Shown: piece by piece, positions 35,692 to 45,196 of the stretch
Layout of the letters: every line of letters starts with the position of its first letter
How positions within the stretch are numbered: the stretch's first letter is position 1
Assembly (NCBI RefSeq): GCF_002954325.1
Contig: NZ_MQVX01000001.1
Location: 2,772,768-2,836,767 of the forward strand
Source of the DNA: Aureicoccus marinus
Lineage (GTDB): Bacteria; Bacteroidota; Bacteroidia; Flavobacteriales; Flavobacteriaceae
Direction of reading: 5' to 3'
Length of the DNA: 64,000 bases
Notes under the pieces: generated by a model
Seen by the model: the letters and a program-made list of their open reading frames with translations, nothing else
The model's database searches: none
What the model was told of the DNA's origin: nothing
Program-made: the position numbers and the translations under genes

Positions 35692-38600
35692 TTATTTTTC
35701 GTTGTTATCGGGTTGCCCCATGATGTAAGGGGCTCCTGCAGCTTGCATTTGTTGCTCAATGGCAGGAAGTAATTGTTCTGTGATGGGCTTCAACTCTGCT
35801 TGCAGCTCTGCCAAGCTCTCTTTGGCCATTTTAAATTGCGCTTGTTGCATGGCTGTGGGCCCGTAAGAGGTATTCATCCCTCTATAAGCGGCAAAGAAAT
35901 GATTGTATAATCCTCCTGGATTACGCTCTCCGATTTCATCTTTCGCGTCGCTGTTTCCTGTGCGGTGGTTGAGATCGTACAGGGCATCTTCAACCGCCTT
36001 GATTCGCTCCGCCAATCCGGCAGGAGAAGCAGGTGTTCGCGCTAAGGCTTTTTGAAGCCCTTTCAAGCGACTCTCGGCCTGATCCAATTTGTCGTTGAAC
36101 ATCGAAAGACTTCTCTCAAAAGCAGCAAACTCTTTGCGGAACTGGTTGTAGGTGGCATAGTCCATCCCCTTTAAAAGACCTTCGCGAATCGGTTTTACCT
36201 CAAAGCTGACGGGCCCGCTCAAAGGAGTGACCTTTCCGTTTTCTTCTAAAGCCATGGTCGCGGTGTAGGTTCCAGGAGTGACCATGGGGCCTCCACGGTT
36301 ACGCCCTCGGTTGCTGTCTCGGTTGATTGCTGAAGTCGAAGCATGGCGTAAATCCCAAGCCAGACGGTGACTTCCTTTGGAAGCTTTGGTTCTGAGGTGG
36401 CGAATGACGTTGCCCTGGGCATCACTGATGGTGATCCATACCTGAGCGGCCTTTTCGCGTTTTTCGTCATCCAGCGCATCCCATCCAGGGAAGGGAACAT
36501 TCTGCTTGTTTTTATTTAGTGCTTTTTCCGCCTTTTTACGGTCTTTGGTTGCGGATGAAAAATCCCCGGAAAGGTGGTAAGTGAAGACCGCCCCGAACTC
36601 TGGATTATCGGCCAGGTAATAGTCTGCACCAGTGTTCCCTGTATTGCTTCGAGGGATGTACCATTTGGCAGTTCGAGGAGCAAATAGTACTCCGGGCTTG
36701 GCGCGGTTTTCGGCCGTCATTTCGCGGAGAGCACTGTAGTCGTCCAAGACGTAAAAACCACGTCCGAAGGAGGCAGCCACCAAATCGTTCTCACGTTTCT
36801 GAATAACCAGGTCGCGGAAACTCATATTCGGTGTCCCAGGCAGTTTGTGCCAGTTTGTTCCCCCGTTTAAGCTGGTGTAAAGACCAAATTCCGTAGCGGC
36901 AAACAGGAGCTGAGGATTCTTGTGGTCCTGTACCATTCTCCAAATCAGGGTTCTTTCTGGGAAATCAGAACCGATGGATTTCCAGCTTTTCCCTTTGTCA
37001 CTACTCTTGTACAGCATGGGGCGGAAATCTCCTTCCTTGTGGTTGTCCAGTGCCACATAAACCGTGTTCTCATCAAAGAGATCAGCTTTAATGTCATTGA
37101 CAAAGGCGCGGGCCGGTAAACCAAGGCGAGTAGATGGAATCTTGGTCCAGCTGTTTCCTCCATTTTCGGTTACTTGAATAAAGCCATCATCTGTACCTGC
37201 ATAGATTAGACCTTCTTTTACAGGAGACTCACTCAGGGAGGTAATGGTGTTGTAATTCGACATCGCGTTGACATCCCAAGGGTTATCCCAGCTCTGCTGA
37301 CGCCCCATAATGGGTAGCGTGATGCGCTCTTCATTTCGGGTCAGATCTTCTGAAATGGCTGTCCAGCTATCTCCGCGATTTTCTGATTTCCAAACCCGGT
37401 AAGACGCAAAATATAGTCGGGCAGGGTTGTGGGGACTAACCAAAATAGGAGCGTCCCAATTGAATCGCTCGTGCGGCTCCCCCTTACTGGCCTGCGGCTG
37501 TACGAAAACCTGTTCTCCGGAAGTGAGATCAATTCGGTGCAATCCACCCTGCTGGGTTTCGGCGTAAATCAGATCGTTGTAGACCGGATCGGTCGCTGAC
37601 TGGTGACCGTCAGCAAAGAGGGTCTTGTACCAGTGTTTGTTAGCGATCCCCTCTCTTTCGTCCGTAGCAACCGGCCCTCCGGCTGAACCGTTGTCCTGAG
37701 TTCCTCCAAACACGTGGTAAAATGGCTCAGCGTTATTCACGGCGACTTTGTAGAATTGGGTCAGGGGCAGGTTTTTGATATAGCGCCAATTTTCGGCTAA
37801 ATCGAAGGTCTCGTAAATCCCCGCATCGGTTCCCAGCATGATGTAGTCGGGGTCGTCTTTCTTAAAGACTATGGCATGGTTGTCGGAGTGCTTCTTTTGT
37901 TCCTTGAGTTGGTTGAAGGTCTTTCCTCCATCCTCTGAGGTCAATACCCGTACATTCATTAAGTAAAGGCGATCGAACTTGTGAGGACTGGCGTAGAGTT
38001 CTTGGTAGTAGTGCGGCCCCGTTCCCCCAGAAACAGTGTTCGACATTTTTTTCCAGGATTGTCCGCCATCAGCAGAACGGTAAACTCCTCCTTTGGTGCG
38101 GTCCAATTCAATGGCGGCATAGAGCACGTCCGGTTGTTGAGGCGACTGAGCTATACCGATTTTACCCAAATTCGATTTTGGGATTCCGTTGGTTAGTTTT
38201 ACCCAAGTCTCTCCACCATCGGTGGATTTGTGAATTCCAGAACCCGGGCCACCACCCATGTAAGCGGCTACGGTACGGTGACGATCCCAAGTGGCTGCGT
38301 AAAGCACATTCGAATCGCGAGGGTCCAAAAGCAATTCTGTTGCTCCAGTCCATACCGAATCTCCCAAGACGCGCTTCCAGTTTTTACCACCATCGGTGGT
38401 TTTGTAAACACCGCGTTCACCGCCCGAACTCCACAGGGGACCTTGAACGGCTACCCAAACCACGTCAGAATCATCTGGGTGTACGATAATTTTCGAGATG
38501 TGCTCGCTCTTTTTTAGACCGAGGTTTTTCCAGCTTTTACCTCCGTCGGTGGAGCGGTAAATCCCGTCTCCATAACCCACGTGGCGTCCGCCGACATTCT

Positions 38601-38952
38601 CACCCGAACCGACCCATACCGTTGAGGGATTCGACGGATCCAAGGTGATGCATCCAACCGAGTAGGAGCTCTGGGTGTCGAACAGGGGCGTCCAGGTGGT
38701 CCCTGCGTTTTCAGTTTTCCAGACGCCTGCAGATCCAACAGCGACGTACCAAACGTTGTCGTTGTCGGGATGAAAAACGATATCGGCAATACGGCCAGAT
38801 AGAAAGGCTGGTCCAATATTTCTCATTTTAAATGCGCCCAGGGAAATGGACTCTTTTTTAGGGGAGTCGTCTTTTTTCTTACGTCTTTGGGCCTGCAGAT
38901 CTGCGCTGACTAAAAAACTACAAGCCAAAAGACCGAGGAGTAATTTTTTCAT
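35692..38952 (-). CDS. Secreted VPS10/BNR-repeat beta-propeller protein
   Basis: 1086 residues with a Sec signal (LLGLLACSFLVSADLQAQ). The first 750 residues carry many sialidase-like Asp-box repeats (STDGGKSWKNLG, TTDGGKNWKRV, SADGGQSWKKM, SSDKGKSWKSI), the pattern of sortilin-type and xyloglucanase-like propellers. A C-terminal beta domain (PGTYTATMALEENGK) and a helical region (LKGLQKALA) follow. No firm catalytic residue is visible, so it may bind or hydrolyse a polymer or peptide. Long and free of frameshifts, unlike several neighbours. Confidence 0.8.
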   Translation of the reverse strand: MKKLLLGLLACSFLVSADLQAQRRKKKDDSPKKESISLGAFKMRNIGPAFLSGRIADIVFHPDNDNVWYVAVGSAGVWKTENAGTTWTPLFDTQSSYSVGCITLDPSNPSTVWVGSGENVGGRHVGYGDGIYRSTDGGKSWKNLGLKKSEHISKIIVHPDDSDVVWVAVQGPLWSSGGERGVYKTTDGGKNWKRVLGDSVWTGATELLLDPRDSNVLYAATWDRHRTVAAYMGGGPGSGIHKSTDGGETWVKLTNGIPKSNLGKIGIAQSPQQPDVLYAAIELDRTKGGVYRSADGGQSWKKMSNTVSGGTGPHYYQELYASPHKFDRLYLMNVRVLTSEDGGKTFNQLKEQKKHSDNHAIVFKKDDPDYIMLGTDAGIYETFDLAENWRYIKNLPLTQFYKVAVNNAEPFYHVFGGTQDNGSAGGPVATDEREGIANKHWYKTLFADGHQSATDPVYNDLIYAETQQGGLHRIDLTSGEQVFVQPQASKGEPHERFNWDAPILVSPHNPARLYFASYRVWKSENRGDSWTAISEDLTRNEERITLPIMGRQQSWDNPWDVNAMSNYNTITSLSESPVKEGLIYAGTDDGFIQVTENGGNSWTKIPSTRLGLPARAFVNDIKADLFDENTVYVALDNHKEGDFRPMLYKSSDKGKSWKSIGSDFPERTLIWRMVQDHKNPQLLFAATEFGLYTSLNGGTNWHKLPGTPNMSFRDLVIQKRENDLVAASFGRGFYVLDDYSALREMTAENRAKPGVLFAPRTAKWYIPRSNTGNTGADYYLADNPEFGAVFTYHLSGDFSSATKDRKKAEKALNKNKQNVPFPGWDALDDEKREKAAQVWITISDAQGNVIRHLRTKASKGSHRLAWDLRHASTSAINRDSNRGRNRGGPMVTPGTYTATMALEENGKVTPLSGPVSFEVKPIREGLLKGMDYATYNQFRKEFAAFERSLSMFNDKLDQAESRLKGLQKALARTPASPAGLAERIKAVEDALYDLNHRTGNSDAKDEIGERNPGGLYNHFFAAYRGMNTSYGPTAMQQAQFKMAKESLAELQAELKPITEQLLPAIEQQMQAAGAPYIMGQPDNNEK

Positions 38953-39028
38953 TTTGATTTTAGGTTTTGATGTAAAATATTGAAAAATGCAGAAAATGTC
39001 CCGGTAAGGAACTTCTTTTCTACGGTTA

Positions 39029-40491
39029 CTATTTGCTGTTCATGATTAGTTCTTCTATTCCATATTCGGTACTGAATTGAAGGCGGCCCTCGCCATTTTC
39101 TACATCGATATAGAGTTCACTCCAGTGATTGTCATTTTTCCATCGCAGTTGAAGTTCATGATCTGCCGTTTCTCCCAGGCTAAAAACTCCTTGGAAGGAG
39201 GGGTGGGAGTTTCGAAGTATCATGATTTCCTTGAGCTTTTTAACCAGAGGTGTCTTTAGTTTTTCTTCGATTTCCGCTTTGCTGTAATAGTGTCGATTGA
39301 TATCCCTTCCTACCCCTGTTTTGCTCAGGAGTTCCATGTCATTCACATCCCCGAAGAGTCCAACATAATAGACCTGTGGCACTCCAGGTAAAAAGAATTG
39401 AATAGCCCTGGCCAAAAGGTATTCGGTATCGTTCTGTCCCAAGGCCTCGTAATAGGTGCAATTGACTTGGTAAAGATCGAGGTTGGAGGCGGCTGCCCCG
39501 GTCGATTTACGGCTTTGTTCTTTGTTTTTGGCGTGCATGGTTTCGACTAACTTCTCCAGGATATCATCCGGAATTAGTCCAGCTGCCCATTTTCAGAGGC
39601 TACGTCTATTATGCCAATCCCATCATGAGTGTCCAGCACCGTTACGGTATTGACCGGGCGAACGCCAATCCAGTTCTTGAGTCTGCTACAGGTTCTGTTG
39701 TAGAACAGATCTAAGACCAAAACAGGCAAGGCAAAATCATACACATAACCCACCTTTTCAGCAATGGCTATTTGGGTTTTGTAGTACGAGTGAATTTCGA
39801 CCAATACATCAATCCCACGACGACTGGCCTCCGCCTCAAAGTCCGCAATGAAATCAAAGGTCTCGTCAATCATAAAGCAGTTGGTCCCTGCTTTCTTTAT
39901 AGCGTATCCGGCTGCATCCAAACGGATCATATTGACGCCGGAAGCTTCCAGCTGATCCAGAATTCGCCTGAGGTAAAGTTTACCAGCCGGACTCTGTACA
40001 TCAATATCGATCTGATTACTCGTAAAAGTGGTCCAGATCAAGCGATCCTCCCCCTTGATCTTCATATTGGTAAAAGAGAATCCCGGTCGGGGGCGGTAGA
40101 TCTTGGCTAAATCCTCTTCCTGAGCCCCTTGCGGAAACACCCTTTTGTAGCTGAGAAAGAGATCAGCGTATTCGGACTCTTCACCTTTGGCCTTAAAATC
40201 CAGAAACTCTTTGGATTGAGCCGACATATGATTGACGATGACGTCTGACATAATATCGAGGTTCTCACTAAGGTCTTTTATATTGGACCAATCGCCCAGA
40301 CGAGGGTCGACCAGGGTGTGATCTATCGGATCAAATCCAGCATCCGCTCCGTCAATTGGATGAAAGAAGGGAAGTAAGTGAATGCCTCCAAAAAGTCCTT
40401 TTAATTGATGGTCAGTAAGTTCTCTGAGCTCTCTGAGGTTCTTTCCCCCAACACGATCGACGTAGGTAATGAGTTGAATTTGGTTCTTCAT
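39029..40491 (-). pseudogene. gtfA: Sucrose phosphorylase (GH13_18), one frameshift
   Basis: Closely matches bifidobacterial sucrose phosphorylase by motif: QLITYVDR, GADAGFDPIDHT, the nucleophile Asp in IRLDAAGYAIKKAGTNCF, acid/base Glu in VLVEIHSYYK, the transition-state Asp in VLDTHDGIG, and GAAASNLDLYQVN. The cytoplasmic reaction makes glucose 1-phosphate and fructose from sucrose and phosphate; glucosylglycerate phosphorylases share the subfamily. One base is missing near 39579 (G lost from CTGGGACTA), splitting the gene. Repaired length is about 487 residues. It would join the GH32 and GH63 genes in sugar and osmolyte use. Confidence 0.85.
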
Positions 40492-40670
40492 GTTGAGTCT
40501 TTTCTTCCAAATGGCTGCGGGGATTCTAAATTTAAGCTATTCCCTACTATTTAATTTATTCTGCAACATTTTATTTGCCTTGAAAGCCTATTCGGAGTAA
40601 CTTATGAGACAGGGAAAAACGGAGTGCTCTAAGGCGCTTGGGATTGCCCTTCATCTGAATCGAAAAGCGC

Positions 40671-43034
40671 TTGAAAAAGAAGATTTTTGCTGTCTTGTTG
40701 CTGCAGTTTTGTTGGTGTCTTTTGGCTCAACAGAATCCAAGACCTTTTTTGGAGACCGATAAAGAAATCTATACCGCCGGGGGAGTCCTCTGGTTTAGTG
40801 TTGCTTTTTGGGATGCAGAGGGGTTAAACCTTCAAAACAGCCCTGATCATGTCTTGGCGGCTCTAGTCAACGAAAAAAGGGAATTGCTGGATCTCCATTA
40901 TTTTGAGACCCTGGACGCCTTGAGTCAAAACGCCTATTACCTTTCTTCTTCCTTAAAACCCGGTCGTTATTTCTTTGTAGTTTTTCCTCCCGCAGCATTG
41001 GGCAAGAAGCAGTACCGTCCGGTGGTCAAACCGATATTGGTGCGCAGACAACTCGTTTCTAAGCTCCTGGTCCAAACTCAGTGGCTGGAAGGGGAATCCG
41101 GAATAACACTACAAGCGGATATTCGCCGCAGATCAACTGATGAAGGCGTTCGTGCCTTGCTCGTACTGGAAGGAAGTAAGAACCGCATCGATTGGGATAC
41201 CCTGGCTACTGGAAGAAGTAACAGGGATGGAAAAAAACAGTGGGCCAATTCAGATTTTCAGAATACCGATTATCCCTTTATGCGATTACAGGTACAAAGT
41301 TCCGTGGACTCCTTGGTTCATCCGGTTGCTCAGCGTCCTAACCTCAATTATAAGGTTCGGTTTTTACCGGCTGGAGGAAACCTCGTATATGGTTCTGCTA
41401 ATACCCTTTATCTACGAACGACAACAAAAACCCAACAAGCAGTGCGTCTTCGGGGAACACTCCTGCAAGACGAAAAACCTATTTCTACATTTAACTCCGA
41501 TGAAGGAGGCTGGGCGACCCTGAAGTTCAAACCGGAGAAAGGGCGTTTTTACCGTGTTGAAGTGGAATCCAAAAAGAAAAAGGCGGGATTTGATTTGCCC
41601 TTGGCTCTATTCAACATCTGGGGGATGCAATTGGTTCGCTATGGTTCAGAAGGGATGGAGGTTCAGCTAAAAGGCCCAAAAGAAAATACCGAACTACAAC
41701 TGCAAGCGACAAGTCCAGAGGGTCAATCCTATTCCTGGGATCTTGCCTGGACCGGGAAGGATAGCCTTTACACCTTGCCTTTGGATGCAGGGACTAAAAA
41801 ACTAAACTTCAGACTCCTAAAGGGGAAGCAGACAATGGCTCAGCAAGAAGTTATTCTTCGTCCTCCTTCGGACGATTTGCAGGTTGTGATCGAACCCGAG
41901 TCGGAACAGGATTATTATCAGAGCAGGGAAGCTGTGAAGTTGGGTATTCAAATCCGAGACAAGAAGGGCGAAGTACCCCAAGGAGTTGTTTACGGAATTA
42001 AGGCAGTTTCGTTATTGAATCTGGAAAAGGGAAGGTCCAATCAATTGCATCAATTCTTGAGTCAGGAACGATTCTTAAAGCAAGAGGAGTGGGCTTATCC
42101 TCAGGAAGGCTTTAGCCTGGTATTTCAGAATAAGCCTGTGGCTGGAACAGGACGGTTCAGTGTACTGGATGAAGTTCCCCTGCAAACCTTGGTGACCGGA
42201 GAGATTTACCAGAAAGCAGAAAAGGGTCTGAGCACAGCGGGAGCTACCAATTACCTCTTGATTTCGGCCAATGGAGTCAGCACCCAGTTCACCCGATCCA
42301 ATGGCAGTTTTATTCTTCCAATTTTGGAATTGATGGGTAGACCAGGAGAACAGATAATTGTAAAACCGGCTTGCAAAGATTGCCAGATTCAACTCAAAAA
42401 TACCAAGAAACACTTGGAGCGTCAACTCAAGGAATACCTCAAAAATCAACACTTCGACTGGCCATTGGAGACGCAGGATGATTTATTCGATCAGCGGGTA
42501 CAGGAACAAATTAGTTTGTCCGGGATGAACTTTTTGGACGAAGTGGTGGTGGTGAAAAGAAGAAAAGAGAAAGACGGGGAACGCAGAAACGAATTTGGTG
42601 CCTACATGGGTGGTGTTGGGGATTATGTCTGTCACGCCTTCAATGTTTTGAACTGTATTAATCACAACACCGGCGGATACCCTCCGGAAGATGGCAAGTA
42701 TTACAGAACCAATACAGGAGGGCGAATTCTCTACCGCAAAAAGAAACCCAAGCCCGAACTTCTGGACCCCTTTAAGTTAAATCCATTTGCGTTGATTGAG
42801 GGGTTCTACCCGAGTCAGGTCTTTGAAGATCCAGATTATTCTTTATCCAAAGAAAGCGGGACGGCAGATCAACGAGAGACCCTGGTCTGGAAGCTCGTCA
42901 ATACCACAGAATCAGGTGAAGCAAAGCATACCTTTTTTACAGCAGATTACCCTGGAATTTATCGGGTAGAGGTTGTGGCCTTTACTCAGGAGGGCAAGAG
43001 TGGTTGTGCCGAAATAGAAATCCGTGTTTACTGA
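40671..43034 (+). CDS. Secreted MG2-like surface protein
   Basis: 787 residues, starting at a TTG with a signal (KIFAVLLLQFCWCLLAQ). The N-terminal region FLETDKEIYTAGGVLWF resembles a macroglobulin MG2 domain (ETDK..Y..GE), and later beta-sandwich domains follow (AGGNLVYGSANTLYLR; DYPGIYRVEVVAF). A Bacteroidota group with this opening is commonly annotated as carboxypeptidase-regulatory-like. Function is unknown; possibly a periplasmic or surface partner of TonB-type systems. No frameshifts. The start codon is weak because no ATG is near. Confidence 0.65.
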   Translation: MKKKIFAVLLLQFCWCLLAQQNPRPFLETDKEIYTAGGVLWFSVAFWDAEGLNLQNSPDHVLAALVNEKRELLDLHYFETLDALSQNAYYLSSSLKPGRYFFVVFPPAALGKKQYRPVVKPILVRRQLVSKLLVQTQWLEGESGITLQADIRRRSTDEGVRALLVLEGSKNRIDWDTLATGRSNRDGKKQWANSDFQNTDYPFMRLQVQSSVDSLVHPVAQRPNLNYKVRFLPAGGNLVYGSANTLYLRTTTKTQQAVRLRGTLLQDEKPISTFNSDEGGWATLKFKPEKGRFYRVEVESKKKKAGFDLPLALFNIWGMQLVRYGSEGMEVQLKGPKENTELQLQATSPEGQSYSWDLAWTGKDSLYTLPLDAGTKKLNFRLLKGKQTMAQQEVILRPPSDDLQVVIEPESEQDYYQSREAVKLGIQIRDKKGEVPQGVVYGIKAVSLLNLEKGRSNQLHQFLSQERFLKQEEWAYPQEGFSLVFQNKPVAGTGRFSVLDEVPLQTLVTGEIYQKAEKGLSTAGATNYLLISANGVSTQFTRSNGSFILPILELMGRPGEQIIVKPACKDCQIQLKNTKKHLERQLKEYLKNQHFDWPLETQDDLFDQRVQEQISLSGMNFLDEVVVVKRRKEKDGERRNEFGAYMGGVGDYVCHAFNVLNCINHNTGGYPPEDGKYYRTNTGGRILYRKKKPKPELLDPFKLNPFALIEGFYPSQVFEDPDYSLSKESGTADQRETLVWKLVNTTESGEAKHTFFTADYPGIYRVEVVAFTQEGKSGCAEIEIRVY

Positions 43035-43063
43035 ATTCTTTTTCATTTTTGGCTATATTTATA

Positions 43064-43108
43064 AGTTATCACCATTATAACTATAAAGAAATAACGACAT
43101 TCCGTTAT
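43064..43108. promoter_or_regulatory. Paired inverted repeats upstream of the SatD-like gene
   Basis: Two short palindromes lie back to back: AGTTAT(43064-43069)-N7-ATAACT(43077-43082) and ATAACG(43091-43096)-N6-CGTTAT(43103-43108). They give four GTTAT/ATAAC half-sites immediately ahead of a gene for a helix-turn-helix protein (ATG at 43123). A TATATTTA -7-like box at 43054-43061 overlaps the start of the region. This is the layout of a self-regulating operator. Confidence 0.5.
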
Positions 43109-43122
43109 AAACACAACCAAAA

Positions 43123-43752
43123 ATGATAGCAGTATTAACTGGAGAGTTGATCTTCCCTCGAACTCAAGAGGGGAATTTGCTATGGCAGGATCAGCTCCGG
43201 GAACTTTTGCAAACGGCAGGAAATTCCCCCGAAACTTGGCAGCTCTACAGAGAAAACCGCTTCGAGCTTAAAACCTCACCTGAGGAAGCTTTGCGCTGGG
43301 CCCTTAAAATCGATACCTGTATGCGAACGCACAAAGGAATGAGTGCGAGAATTGGTATTGGAATAGGAGAAGAAGGAACGCGAACCAGTAGTATTCTGGA
43401 CAATCAAGGAGAGGCTCGCCAAAATGCCGAAAGTGCGGTCAAAAAAATCAGCAAAACCCAGCAGTCTTTGTGGTTAAAGAGTCCTTTGACTGAGATGGAT
43501 TCTGGATTGAACAGCGGCATGGAACTCCTGATGGCTTTGGCCAGGCAATGGAGCAGTAACCAGGCCCATTTGGCTTTGGCTCTGTTGTCTAAACCTCACT
43601 ACTCTCAGGAAGAAATCGCCGGCTTGTTTCACATCTCACAATCCGCGGTAAGTCAACGGAAGAAAAGAGCCCACATTGACCCGATCGAGCACTATTTGCG
43701 TTACGCGCAGGATTTGGTTCAGAAACGGTTGGGTCAGCTCATCCTTGCGTAG
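43123..43752 (+). CDS. SatD-family regulator with C-terminal helix-turn-helix
   Basis: 209 residues, no signal. The N-terminal domain resembles SatD-like proteins (VLTGELIFPRTQEG, MSARIGIGIGEEG, RTSSILDNQGEA). The C-terminus has a sigma-region-4 like helix-turn-helix (SQEEIAGLFHISQSAVSQRKKRA). The latter should bind DNA; the inverted repeats just upstream suggest autoregulation. Family members often sit beside DUF3307 membrane proteins, absent here. Confidence 0.7.
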   Translation: MIAVLTGELIFPRTQEGNLLWQDQLRELLQTAGNSPETWQLYRENRFELKTSPEEALRWALKIDTCMRTHKGMSARIGIGIGEEGTRTSSILDNQGEARQNAESAVKKISKTQQSLWLKSPLTEMDSGLNSGMELLMALARQWSSNQAHLALALLSKPHYSQEEIAGLFHISQSAVSQRKKRAHIDPIEHYLRYAQDLVQKRLGQLILA

Positions 43753-43859
43753 TCTTTGATCAGGCCCCAGCGAAGGAGGAAGCCCGAATGATCAATTGGG
43801 TTTTGATTTTTACTACTGGAGGTTGTCATTAACCGCCAGTAATTTTATATTCTTGCCTA

Positions 43860-45167
43860 ATGAAAACACAACTTATCCAAGACGCGATTGACGTTTTAGA
43901 GGGCAATGTGCAGAAAGGCGGATTTACTATACCCAGCAAGGGGCTTTATCCTTTTCAATGGAAGTGGGATTCAGGTTTTATTGCCTTGGGATTTGGCCAT
44001 TATGATATGGACAAGGCCTTGCGCGAAATGAGTACACTGTTGGATTCTCAATGGGGTAACGGTTTTATCCCCCACATTGTGTTTCACACCAAGACGGACA
44101 CCTACTTCCCGGGGGAGGATTTTCATCAATCTGAATTGCATCCTCAGTCCTCCAAAAAGTACCGCTCAACAGGGATGACACAACCCCCTGTTTTGGGCTT
44201 TGTTCTGGAACGACTTTACCAAATGAGCAAAGAGAAGGCCCAAGTGCTCGAGTTCATCGATGCTCATATTGATAAAGTCTACGATAACCACGCTTATTTT
44301 TACAACAACCGCGACCGGGACCGAGATGGCTTGATATACATCTACCACAATTGGGAATCCGGTACAGACAATTCCCCGATATGGGACGTGGTGTGGGAGA
44401 CCATGGACCCACCACACTACGAATTCGAAAGAAAGGACACCACACACGTCGACGCCTCCCAAAGGCCCACCAAAAGAGAATATGATCACTACCTCCACAT
44501 CATTGAAATGGCCAAGGCCGTCAATTACAATGATCAGGCGATAGCGGAGCAATCGCCCTTTTTGGTGCAGGACCCTCTATTTAATGCCATGTTGGTTCGG
44601 TCCAATGAGGCCTTGATCTCGCTCTACGAATTGATAGGCCGGTCGTTGGATAAACAGGAGCAATTGGAACAGTGGAGTCAGAAGACCACCAAGGCGATGA
44701 ACATAAAACTCTTCGATGAAGCCTTAGGGGCCTATATCCATTACGACTTGCGCAACGACAAACCTATTGCAGCCCTGACCTCTTCTTCCTTTACCCCTCT
44801 TTTTGCTGGAGTCCCTAGTTCCGAAAGAGCTCTGCAAATGGCCCAGGTTTTGACTCAGCGATTTGGAGGGAAAGACCGTTATCTCTGTGCGTCTTTTGAT
44901 CCAGAGGATGAACGTTTCAACCCAAAAAAATACTGGCGAGGACCGATATGGATAAACGTCAACTGGTTGCTGTACCACGGTTTAAAACGCTACGGAATGG
45001 AAGCCCTATCGGCGCAGGTAAGGTCTGACTCTTTACATTTAATCGAGCAGTTTGGATTTTACGAGTATTTTGATCCGAGAAAAATCAATGGAGAAAAGAC
45101 CAATGCCTATGGCGGTGGAAATTTTTCCTGGACTGCTGCTTTGACTATTGATCTCTTGTCTGAATAG
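43860..45167 (+). CDS. GH63 glucosylglycerate/mannosylglycerate hydrolase
   Basis: A cytoplasmic (alpha/alpha)6-barrel glycosidase of 435 residues, the size of bacterial glucosylglycerate hydrolase (GgH) and mannosylglycerate hydrolase (MgH). Matching motifs: LYPFQWKWDSGFIALGFG, SQWGNGFIPHIVF, TQPPVLGF, the catalytic Asp in WESGTDNSPIWD, DASQRPTKREYDHYL, YWRGPIWINVNWLL, and the C-terminal Glu region FYEYFDPRKINGE. It hydrolyses 2-O-glycosyl-D-glycerate to the hexose plus glycerate. The downstream symporter and glycerate kinase agree with that. Glucose versus mannose specificity is undetermined. The ATG follows a TATTCTTG box closely. Confidence 0.82.
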   Translation: MKTQLIQDAIDVLEGNVQKGGFTIPSKGLYPFQWKWDSGFIALGFGHYDMDKALREMSTLLDSQWGNGFIPHIVFHTKTDTYFPGEDFHQSELHPQSSKKYRSTGMTQPPVLGFVLERLYQMSKEKAQVLEFIDAHIDKVYDNHAYFYNNRDRDRDGLIYIYHNWESGTDNSPIWDVVWETMDPPHYEFERKDTTHVDASQRPTKREYDHYLHIIEMAKAVNYNDQAIAEQSPFLVQDPLFNAMLVRSNEALISLYELIGRSLDKQEQLEQWSQKTTKAMNIKLFDEALGAYIHYDLRNDKPIAALTSSSFTPLFAGVPSSERALQMAQVLTQRFGGKDRYLCASFDPEDERFNPKKYWRGPIWINVNWLLYHGLKRYGMEALSAQVRSDSLHLIEQFGFYEYFDPRKINGEKTNAYGGGNFSWTAALTIDLLSE

Positions 45168-45196
45168 AACCAAAAGAACCTTAAAACTCAACCACC

